From Candidatus Hydrogenedentota bacterium (GTDB lineage Bacteria; Hydrogenedentota; Hydrogenedentia; Hydrogenedentales; CAITNO01), in assembly GCA_903822375.1 (NCBI GenBank), contig CAIJOU010000625.1:1-5072 (forward strand): a stretch of 5,072 bases of DNA, written 5' to 3'. Position 1 is the first letter of the stretch. Each line of letters starts with the position of its first letter. Made by a program: the position numbers and the translations under genes. Below are positions 1 through 5,072 of the stretch, one piece after another. The notes below the pieces were generated by a model. The model ran no database searches and had not been told where the DNA came from. It saw nothing but the letters and a program-made list of their open reading frames with translations.

Positions 1-114
1 CTCAGCCCATCTTTGCAAAAAAAAGGCGTATTGTCAATAGATATGCCGTTGTAATATCAACAAACACAAACAGTTACAAAAACACGGGATCACTCAGAGT
101 TCTGCCTTCTGGAT

Positions 115-144
115 TTGACCCCGTACCGGTGAAGACACTATGCT
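115..144 (+). promoter_or_regulatory. Predicted sigma70-type promoter of the sensor kinase gene
   Basis: TTGACC at 115-120 matches the -35 consensus in 5 of 6 positions. TATGCT at 139-144 matches the -10 consensus in 4 of 6, with an 18-base spacer. The start of transcription would fall near 151, leaving a leader of about 26 nt that contains the Shine-Dalgarno at 161-168. The wider pattern ATTTGACCC, 17 bases, TATGCTAA recurs almost identically ahead of the yggS-like gene, which raises confidence that this is a real promoter. It is a prediction by eye only. Confidence 0.5.
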
Positions 145-154
145 AAATTCGCCT

Positions 155-199
155 TGAACAAGAGGGGGTATGATGCATGATCGTTCTTAGCCTTGTTCA
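155..199 (+). repeat. Inverted repeat enclosing the kinase Shine-Dalgarno and start codon
   Basis: TGAACAAG (155-162) and CTTGTTCA (192-199) are perfect 8-base reverse complements separated by 29 nt. The loop would hold most of the Shine-Dalgarno and the ATG at 177. An RNA stem here would begin almost at the predicted transcript start and could affect translation initiation. An 8-bp match over this distance can arise by chance, so a role is only inferred. Confidence 0.3.
161..168 (+). promoter_or_regulatory. Shine-Dalgarno of the kinase gene
   Basis: AGAGGGGG lies 8 nt before the ATG at 177, which is a good ribosome-binding spacing. Two other ATGs at 170 and 173 are in a different frame, lie only 1-4 nt from the purine run, and read into a stop at 188-190 after a few codons. 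The Shine-Dalgarno therefore supports 177 as the true start. Confidence 0.7.
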
Positions 200-3100
200 G
201 AACATAGCGCTCCTTACGATGCTCATCGTGATGCACCAGGTCTTCGCAAAGAGGAAGACCGTCGCCTTCTTTGATGTTCATCCTCTCGTGTCCCTGGTTC
301 TGTCGGGGTGTGCCTTTGGCGCTGTGGGGATTGTCGGCATGTTGACGCCGGTGCATCTTGCTCCGGGTGTCTTCTTCGACGGGCGTTCCATCATACTTGC
401 GGTGACGGGGTTGTTTGGCGGGCCCGTGGTGGCCCTGGTCGCCGCCGTCCTGTGTGCCGCATGCCGCCTGTGGTTGGGCGGCGCCGGTGCCCTGATGGGC
501 GTGGGCGTGATATGCGAATCGGCCGCGCTGGGCGTGGTGTTCCACTATTGGCGGAAACGAAATCCCCGTTTGATGGGCTATCTTCCGCTCTTGGGGTTCG
601 GGCTGCTCGTGCACGTCGCCATGATGGGGCTGATGCTGTTCCTTCCGGCGGAAAACCGGTGGGAGGCCATCGGATATATTGGCCTTCCGGTACTGCTCCT
701 GTACTCCGTGGCAACCATGATCATTTGCAGGCTCTTTGTTGACCAGGAGAGCCGTGCAAAGAATGAAACGGCAGTGTTGCAGAGCGAGACAAAATATCGG
801 GAACTGGTGGAACTCGCAAACAGCATTATCCTGCGCTGGGATGCCTCCGGAAAGATAACCTTCTGCAACGAATTTGGACTGCGCTTCTTCGGATACTCCA
901 GGGATGAACTTATCGGACAGAATGCCGTCGGGACCATCGTCCCGCCGACCGACACTGCCGGACAAGACCTTTCCAAAATGGTCCTGGACATTCACTCCCA
1001 TCCCGAACTGTACGAGACCAACCAGAATGAAAACATGCGCAAGGATGGAACAAGGGTCTGGGTGGCATGGACCAATAGGCCCATCCTTGATGACCGGGGG
1101 CAATGTGTTGAACTGCTGGCCGTCGGCAACGATATTACGGACCTGAGGCGCGCCGAGGACGCGTTGCGTGAGAGCAATCAGCTCTTTTCCCTGTTCATGC
1201 AGTATTCCCCCGTCTACGTGTTCATGAAATCGGTGACCCCCACCGAGAGCCGCGTGCTGCAGGCCAGCGAAAACTTCTGGGAAATGACCGGCACACCAGG
1301 TCACGAAATGATTGGCAAGACCATGGAGGAACTGTTCCCGCCAGAATTTGCTGCCAAGATCACCGCCGATGACTGGTCTGTCGTCTCTTCCGGCGAGGTA
1401 CTCAAGATCAACGAGGACCTGAAAGGCCGAAACTACACCACGATAAAGTTTCCGATAGCCTTGGAGGACCGAACCCTGCTGGCCGGCTACACTATTGACA
1501 TCACCGAACGCACACAGGCGGAGCAGGCCCTGCTTCTGGCCCACCAGCGCCTGCAACAGTTTGTCGATTCAAACATCGTCGGGGTGATGATCTCCAATTT
1601 CGCGGGCTCCGTGATTGAGGCAAACGATTACTATTTGAACCTGATCGGTTTCACGCGCGATGAGTTTAAGACGGGGATGGTGGATTGGCGGCGCGTAACC
1701 CCGTCTGACTGGCTTGCCGTCGATGAAAGGGTGATTTGCGAACTGCGGAAACGGGGCACCTGTCTGCCCTATGAGAAGGAGTATGTGCGGCGTGACGGTT
1801 CCCGGGTTCCGGTCTTGTTGACAGCCGCCATGCTGCCCGGTCCGGATGAGTGCATTGCCGCATTCATCCTCGACTTGACTGAACGAAAAGAGGCGGAGGA
1901 GAAATACCACACGCTGTTCCACGAAATGCTGGACGCTTTCGCGCTCCATGAGATCGTCTGCGATGCGGCGGGGAAGCCCGTGGACTACCGCTTTCTTGCC
2001 GTCAATCCCGCGTTCGAGCGCATGACCGGGCTGGTGGCGGGGGAAATCGTGGGCCATACCGTGCTGGATGTCATGCCCGCCACCGAGCGGCACTGGATCG
2101 AAACCTACGGCAGGGTGGCGCTCACCGGCGAGCCCGCCTTCTTCGAGAACTACTCCGCCGAACTCGGGAGGCATTTCGAAGTGAAAGCCTTTCGTTCCGC
2201 CCCCGGCCGGTTCGTCTGCATTTTTGCCGACATCACCGCGCGCAGACAGGCGGAAGAGGAGAGGGCCGTCCTCGAAGCCGAGTTGCAGCAGGCGCAGAAG
2301 ATGGAGTCCGTGGGCCGGTTGGCCGGTGGCGTGGCGCACGATTTCAACAATATGCTGGCCGTAATACTTGGCTACACGGAGGTGGCACTGGGTCAGGTGG
2401 ACCCAACCCAGCCCCTCCGTGCCGACTTGGAGGAAATCCACAACGCGGCCGCCCGCTCCGCCGATCTGACGCGGCAACTGCTGGCCTTTGCCCGCAGGCA
2501 GACCGTCGTGCCCAAAGTGCTCGACTTGAACGAGACCGTGGCCGGTCTGCTCAAAATGCTCCAGCGGTTGATAGGCGAGAACATTCATCTTGACTGGAAC
2601 CCGGGGGCAAATCTGTGGCTGATCAGGATGGACCCGTCCCAAATTGACCAGGTCCTTGCCAATCTCTGCGTCAACGCCCGTGATGCCATCGCCGACGTGG
2701 GCAGGGTTACCATCGAGACGGAAAATCGCATCATTGACGTGAATTACCGATCCGGGCACTCCGGCCCTGTGCCCGGAGAGTATGTGCTGCTCACCGTCAG
2801 TGACGATGGATGCGGCATGAACGACGAGATGCTGGCCCATATCTTCGAGCCGTTCTTCACGACGAAGGAGATGGGCAAAGGCACTGGATTGGGCTTGGCA
2901 ACGCTTTACGGCATTGTGAAACAGAACGGGGGCTTCATAGAGGTCCGCAGTACCTTGGGGAACGGAACGGTCTTCGAGATCTACCTGCCCCGGCATGCGG
3001 GCAATGTTCGGCTCACGCAAACCGAAGGCCCGGCGGTGCCGCCCATCCGTGGCCATGAGACCATCCTGCTGGTCGAGGACGAACCGGCCTTCCTGAAACT

Positions 3101-3422
3101 GGCCACGACGATGCTCATTCGCCAGGGCTACACCGTGGTGGCCGCCGGTACCCCGGGCGAGGCGCTCCGTCTGGCCAGGGAACACCGCGGAAACATCCAT
3201 TTGTTGATGACCGACGTGATCATGCCGGAGATGAATGGACGCGATTTGGCCAAGCGGCTCCTGTCTTTTTATCCGCAGGTCAAAAGACTCTTTATGTCAG
3301 GCTATACGGCCGACGTCATCGCCCACCAGGGCGTGCTTGAAGAAGGCACTGCCTTCATCCAGAAGCCTTTCTCCATGGCTGACCTTGCGGCGAAAGTGCG
3401 GGAAGCGCTCGATACTATATAG
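177..3422 (+). CDS. Hybrid sensor histidine kinase (5TMR-LYT, 4x PAS, HisKA, HATPase, receiver)
   Basis: This is a membrane sensor kinase of 1081 residues that autophosphorylates on a histidine and passes the phosphate to its own receiver domain. Residues 1-190 form a LytS/YhcK-type 5TMR-LYT sensor with about six hydrophobic stretches and the hallmark FDGRSIIL and GLFGGPV motifs. Four different PAS domains follow at about 203-323, 330-443, 455-570 and 573-688, each ending in a DIT/DLT-type motif and an acidic linker. The HisKA domain has the H-box GGVAHDFNN with phospho-acceptor His721. The ATPase domain has the N-box NLCVNARDA (Asn833), G1 DDGCGM (877-881), the F-box FEPFFTTKE and G2 GKGTGLGL. 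The C-terminal receiver (961-1076) has Glu967/Asp968, phospho-acceptor Asp1013, Ser1041 and Lys1063 in QKPF. All catalytic residues are intact, so the kinase should be active. It starts after a strong Shine-Dalgarno and has its own predicted promoter. No response regulator lies next to it, so its output and ligand are unknown; a separate histidine phosphotransfer protein and regulator elsewhere are likely. Confidence 0.96.
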   Translation: MIVLSLVQNIALLTMLIVMHQVFAKRKTVAFFDVHPLVSLVLSGCAFGAVGIVGMLTPVHLAPGVFFDGRSIILAVTGLFGGPVVALVAAVLCAACRLWLGGAGALMGVGVICESAALGVVFHYWRKRNPRLMGYLPLLGFGLLVHVAMMGLMLFLPAENRWEAIGYIGLPVLLLYSVATMIICRLFVDQESRAKNETAVLQSETKYRELVELANSIILRWDASGKITFCNEFGLRFFGYSRDELIGQNAVGTIVPPTDTAGQDLSKMVLDIHSHPELYETNQNENMRKDGTRVWVAWTNRPILDDRGQCVELLAVGNDITDLRRAEDALRESNQLFSLFMQYSPVYVFMKSVTPTESRVLQASENFWEMTGTPGHEMIGKTMEELFPPEFAAKITADDWSVVSSGEVLKINEDLKGRNYTTIKFPIALEDRTLLAGYTIDITERTQAEQALLLAHQRLQQFVDSNIVGVMISNFAGSVIEANDYYLNLIGFTRDEFKTGMVDWRRVTPSDWLAVDERVICELRKRGTCLPYEKEYVRRDGSRVPVLLTAAMLPGPDECIAAFILDLTERKEAEEKYHTLFHEMLDAFALHEIVCDAAGKPVDYRFLAVNPAFERMTGLVAGEIVGHTVLDVMPATERHWIETYGRVALTGEPAFFENYSAELGRHFEVKAFRSAPGRFVCIFADITARRQAEEERAVLEAELQQAQKMESVGRLAGGVAHDFNNMLAVILGYTEVALGQVDPTQPLRADLEEIHNAAARSADLTRQLLAFARRQTVVPKVLDLNETVAGLLKMLQRLIGENIHLDWNPGANLWLIRMDPSQIDQVLANLCVNARDAIADVGRVTIETENRIIDVNYRSGHSGPVPGEYVLLTVSDDGCGMNDEMLAHIFEPFFTTKEMGKGTGLGLATLYGIVKQNGGFIEVRSTLGNGTVFEIYLPRHAGNVRLTQTEGPAVPPIRGHETILLVEDEPAFLKLATTMLIRQGYTVVAAGTPGEALRLAREHRGNIHLLMTDVIMPEMNGRDLAKRLLSFYPQVKRLFMSGYTADVIAHQGVLEEGTAFIQKPFSMADLAAKVREALDTI

Positions 3423-3462
3423 TGTCCTTCTCCCCGTGGCAGGGCACCCTTCTGATTCAGAA
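3422..3462 (+). repeat. Two short dyads directly after the kinase stop (possible weak terminator or operator)
   Basis: GTGTCC (3422-3427, overlapping the stop codon) can pair with GGGCAC (3442-3447) with one G-U pair. Right after it, TTCTGA-T-TCAGAA (3450-3462) is a perfect 13-bp dyad. Neither is followed by a T run, so this is not a standard intrinsic terminator. They may help end or stabilise the kinase mRNA, or be accidental. Confidence 0.25.
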
Positions 3463-3480
3463 ATATCTTCTCGCATAACT

Positions 3481-3516
3481 CCCAATATTCCCATTCTTCC
3501 CATGCCTCCCATGATC
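3481..3516. repeat. Degenerate 9-bp tandem repeat, four copies, CCCAT core
   Basis: Four consecutive 9-base units start with CCCA at exact 9-base spacing: CCCAATATT (3481), CCCATTCTT (3490), CCCATGCCT (3499) and CCCATGATC (3508). The last three share CCCAT, and the remaining four bases vary. The array ends just before the inverted repeat and promoter of the yggS-like gene. On the minus strand the units read as a Met-Gly-rich open stretch, which is a by-product of the repeat and not a gene. The function is unknown; it could be a family of short intergenic repeats or a multi-site protein-binding element. Confidence 0.6.
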
Positions 3517-3518
3517 TC

Positions 3519-3544
3519 CTTATTTGACCCAATCCCCAAATAAG
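3519..3544. repeat. Perfect 8-bp inverted repeat over the yggS -35 region
   Basis: CTTATTTG (3519-3526) and CAAATAAG (3537-3544) are perfect reverse complements with a 10-base loop. The left arm overlaps the predicted -35 element at 3524-3529 and the right arm fills the spacer. This placement suits an operator. As RNA from upstream transcription it would be an AT-rich hairpin without a T tail, so a terminator role is less likely. Confidence 0.45.
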
Positions 3545-3553
3545 CATTATTCT
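3524..3553 (+). promoter_or_regulatory. Predicted sigma70-type promoter of the yggS-pheS unit
   Basis: TTGACC at 3524-3529 and TATTCT at 3548-3553 are separated by 18 bases, the same spacing as in the kinase promoter. The surrounding ATTTGACCC and TATnCTAA are also shared. Transcription would start near 3560. That places the first in-frame ATG (3559) at or before the transcript start, and favours translation from 3577 or 3592. Confidence 0.5.
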
Positions 3554-3558
3554 AATGC
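3544..3558. repeat. 15-bp dyad centred on the yggS -10 element
   Basis: GCATTA (3544-3549), a 3-base centre TTC, and TAATGC (3553-3558) form a perfect inverted repeat that covers the predicted -10 hexamer. It abuts the preceding 8-bp inverted repeat, sharing one base. Two adjoining dyads over the -35 and -10 elements suggest repressor or activator binding. No known regulator motif was recognised. Confidence 0.4.
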
Positions 3559-3591
3559 ATGCCTTCCCCGGAAACCATGGATACCGCGATC

Positions 3592-4251
3592 ATGCATGAC
3601 CGCGTCGCCCGAAATCTTGCGGGCATCCGTCGGCGCATTGCCGAAGCCGCCGCGCGTGCGGGGCGTGAGGCCGCCTCCGTGCGGCTCATCGCAGTGACCA
3701 AGACCGTCGGGTTGGGGGAGATTCAGGCGCTCCGTGACGCTGGCGCGCTGGAGATGGGGGAGAGCAGGGTGGAAGTGGCTGAGCCCAAGGTCGCGGCCGC
3801 CGCGAAGGATATTGTTTGGCACATGATCGGGCCGCTCCAGACCCGCAAGGCCCCGGAAGTGGTGGCCACTTTTTCGCATTTCGACGCCGTCGACCGGGTG
3901 CGCGCCGCCGAGGCACTGCAGCGGCGGTGCGAGGAGCAGGACCGAACGTTGCGTGTGTTGGTGGAAGTCAACGTCTCTGGCGAAGGTTCGAAGCACGGTT
4001 TTGAGCCGGCTGAACTGCCTGGGGCTCTCGAGGAGATGCACTGTTTTGATCGGTTGCATCTGGCGGGACTGATGACCATGGCACCCTTCGGTGCCGAAGA
4101 CCGGTTCCTCAGGAAGTGTTTTCAGACATTGAAGCAGCTTGCCGACGCCCACGGACTCTCTGAATTGTCCATGGGCATGACCGATGATTTTGAGATAGCC
4201 ATTGAGGAGGGTGCCACTCAGGTGCGCATTGGCCGGGCCCTGTTTCACTAG
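3592..4251 (+). CDS. YggS/PLPBP-family pyridoxal 5'-phosphate homeostasis protein
   Basis: This is a cytosolic single-domain TIM-barrel protein that binds PLP and buffers the cell's vitamin B6 pool; the family has no firmly established enzymatic reaction. The PLP-binding lysine is Lys37 in LIAVTKT (Lys36 in E. coli YggS). Other family signatures are WHMIGPLQ (76-83), NVSGEGSKHGF with Lys134, LAGLMTMAP, SMGMTDD (193-199) and the phosphate-binding VRIG near the C-terminus. I chose the ATG at 3592 because MHDRVARNLAGI aligns with the start of E. coli YggS and because the predicted transcript begins near 3560. In-frame ATGs at 3577 and 3559 are possible (224 or 230 residues), and no start has a strong Shine-Dalgarno. 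At 219 residues it ends a few residues short of E. coli YggS (234), stopping right after RALFH. The usual GENxVQE motif reads GESRVEV. pheS follows after 61 bp, probably in the same transcript. Confidence 0.92.
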   Translation: MHDRVARNLAGIRRRIAEAAARAGREAASVRLIAVTKTVGLGEIQALRDAGALEMGESRVEVAEPKVAAAAKDIVWHMIGPLQTRKAPEVVATFSHFDAVDRVRAAEALQRRCEEQDRTLRVLVEVNVSGEGSKHGFEPAELPGALEEMHCFDRLHLAGLMTMAPFGAEDRFLRKCFQTLKQLADAHGLSELSMGMTDDFEIAIEEGATQVRIGRALFH

Positions 4252-4295
4252 GGATTCCCGGGTATTTCCTGCGGTGGCGTCCATTTCATAAGCAC

Positions 4296-4301
4296 AAAGG
4301 A
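4296..4301 (+). promoter_or_regulatory. Shine-Dalgarno of pheS
   Basis: AAAGGA lies 11 nt before the ATG at 4313. ATGs at 4302 and 4306 are closer but out of the pheS frame. An in-frame TAA at 4289-4291 limits how far upstream pheS could begin, so 4313 is the only reasonable start. Confidence 0.6.
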
Positions 4302-4312
4302 ATGAATGGGTT

Positions 4313-5072
4313 ATGAAAGAGAAGATTACGGGCATGGAACAGGAGGCGCTTGCCGCTGTGGCCGCATGCTCCGACTTGAAGGCTCTGGAGGATATCCGCG
4401 TCCGCTTCCTCGGACGCAAGGGGCTCCTGACGGACATCCTGCGCGGATTGGCCACGGTCTCCGCCGAGGAGCGACCCGCCGTCGGGCAGGCCGCCAATCA
4501 GGTCAAGGAGACGATTACGGCGGTGCTGGATGCGCGTAAAGCCCTGCTGGAGAGCGCGTTGGAGGAGAAGCAGGCGGTGGAGGAGTTGTGCGACTGGACC
4601 CTGCCCGGTCGCCGCGCTCCGCTCGGCCACATGCATGTAATCAATCAGGTCGCCAAAGAGATCATCGGCATATTTGGCCAAATGGGCTTCCAAGTGGCGC
4701 AGGGACCGGACATTGAGTCGGAGTACTACAATTTCGACGCGCTCAACACGCCGTCTGACCACCCTGCCCGCGATTCCCATGACACCTTCTTCGTCAAGCC
4801 CGGCGTGGTGCTGCGCACCCACACCTCACCGGTCCAGATTCGGGTCATGGAGCAGGCCAAGCCGCCCATCGCCGTGATCGTCCCGGGCCGGGTCTACCGG
4901 GTTGACTACGACGCCACCCACAGCCCCATGTTCTTTCAGGCCGAAGGCCTGCTCGTGGACGAGGGCGTGACCTTTGCCGACCTGAAGGGCACACTGATGC
5001 ACTTCATTCACACCTTCTTCGGACCCCATACCCAGGTGCGCTTCCGACCCCACTTCTTCCCCTTTACCGAGC
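4313..5072 (+). CDS. pheS: Phenylalanyl-tRNA synthetase alpha subunit, 3'-truncated by the window edge
   Basis: This encodes the catalytic subunit of the cytoplasmic class II PheRS (alpha2beta2), which attaches phenylalanine to tRNA-Phe using ATP. The first 253 residues are present, about three quarters of the usual 330-350. Residues 1-95 are the tRNA-binding coiled-coil arm, including RFLGRKGLLT. The core begins at LPGRRAPLGHMHVI. Motif 1 covers about 110-160, with the DHPAR and DTFF signatures (149-153, 157-160). Substrate residues can be placed by the Thermus enzyme: His170 and Ser172 in RTHTSP, His203 in DATHSP, and Gln209 and Glu211 in FFQAEG. Motif 2 starts at GRVYRVD. Motif 3 lies beyond the edge. 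The His of the FHQxEG signature seen in E. coli is Phe208 here, a position that is not strictly fixed. It sits 61 bp after the yggS-like gene; pheT is expected downstream but not visible. No Phe-rich leader peptide or attenuator is seen ahead of it. Confidence 0.98.
   Translation, partial: MKEKITGMEQEALAAVAACSDLKALEDIRVRFLGRKGLLTDILRGLATVSAEERPAVGQAANQVKETITAVLDARKALLESALEEKQAVEELCDWTLPGRRAPLGHMHVINQVAKEIIGIFGQMGFQVAQGPDIESEYYNFDALNTPSDHPARDSHDTFFVKPGVVLRTHTSPVQIRVMEQAKPPIAVIVPGRVYRVDYDATHSPMFFQAEGLLVDEGVTFADLKGTLMHFIHTFFGPHTQVRFRPHFFPFTE

Noticed and set aside
31..57. Promoter-like TTGTCA and TAATAT upstream of the kinase
   Set aside because: The spacer is only 15 bases and the -10 matches 4 of 6. 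The TTGACC/TATGCT pair at 115-144 is closer to the gene and repeats at a second gene.
1..110. A/C-rich stretch and A8 run at the left edge
   Set aside because: It holds no open frame, RNA gene or clear hairpin. It may be the tail of an upstream intergenic region, and nothing specific can be supported.
170..190. Tiny overlapping reading frame starting ATG ATG CAT ahead of the kinase
   Set aside because: It starts only 1-4 nt after the Shine-Dalgarno run, encodes about six residues and stops inside the kinase gene. The spacing favours the kinase ATG at 177.
138..3200. Two very long minus-strand open frames (472 and 543 codons) opposite the kinase gene
   Set aside because: Their codons lie in exact register with the sense codons, so they stay open simply because TTA, CTA and TCA codons are almost absent from the kinase gene. 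The translations are low-complexity, rich in His, Gln and Gly, and match no family I recognise. A single TCA codon at 1569 separates the two.
3297..3547. Minus-strand open frames of 80 and 81 codons with a Met-Gly-rich segment across the kinase end and the intergenic region
   Set aside because: The Met-Gly pattern is the translation of the 9-bp CCCAT repeat. The rest overlaps the conserved receiver domain in the wrong frame, and no ribosome-binding site stands out.
4252..4312. Possible separate promoter for pheS (TTTCCT and CATAAG, 17-base spacer)
   Set aside because: The -35 match is poor and the extended pattern shared by the other two promoters is absent. Co-transcription with yggS is simpler.
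3547..4822. Long minus-strand open frames opposite yggS and pheS
   Set aside because: They show the same mirror-register effect: their codons align with the sense codons of two clearly real genes, and no plausible domain is visible.
4934..4936. Phe208 of PheS in place of the His seen in the FHQxEG signature of E. coli
   Set aside because: This position is not one of the Phe-contacting residues I can place (His170, Ser172, Gln209, Glu211 are intact), and as I recall other bacteria also vary there, so it is probably neutral.

Overview
The window holds three plus-strand genes: a complete membrane-bound hybrid sensor histidine kinase (177-3422), a complete YggS/PLPBP-type pyridoxal-phosphate homeostasis protein (stop at 4251, start uncertain), and the first 253 codons of pheS, the phenylalanyl-tRNA synthetase alpha subunit, which runs off the right edge. 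The genes are moderately GC-rich by eye and the intergenic stretches are visibly more AT-rich. There are no tRNA or rRNA genes, no CRISPR array and no recognisable insertion sequence. The source is a bacterium. The multi-PAS hybrid kinase with a LytS-type membrane sensor and the short CCCAT-type intergenic repeat would fit an environmental, signalling-rich Gram-negative-type lineage (Deltaproteobacteria, PVC-group or similar uncultivated phyla). The sequence alone does not fix the phylum.

Layout. Positions 1-176 are non-coding and contain a good housekeeping-type promoter (115-144) and a strong Shine-Dalgarno for the kinase. Positions 177-3422 encode 5TMR-LYT, four PAS domains, HisKA, HATPase and a receiver in one 1081-residue protein. 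Positions 3423-3591 are non-coding and dense in small structure: two short dyads just after the kinase stop, four copies of a 9-bp CCCAT repeat, and a second promoter that matches the kinase promoter and is overlaid by two perfect inverted repeats. The yggS-like gene follows, then a 61-bp gap without a convincing promoter or terminator, then pheS. The last two genes are therefore probably one transcript.

Function. The kinase looks like a stand-alone signalling gene: no DNA-binding response regulator is encoded next to it, and its output is unknown. The yggS-pheS pair is a housekeeping unit joining PLP homeostasis to phenylalanine-tRNA charging. The most interesting non-coding observation is that the kinase and yggS promoters share the same extended pattern, ATTTGACCC, 17 bases, TATnCTAA. 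The yggS copy also argues that translation starts downstream of the first ATG. I found no convincing evidence of a wholly new biological system here.
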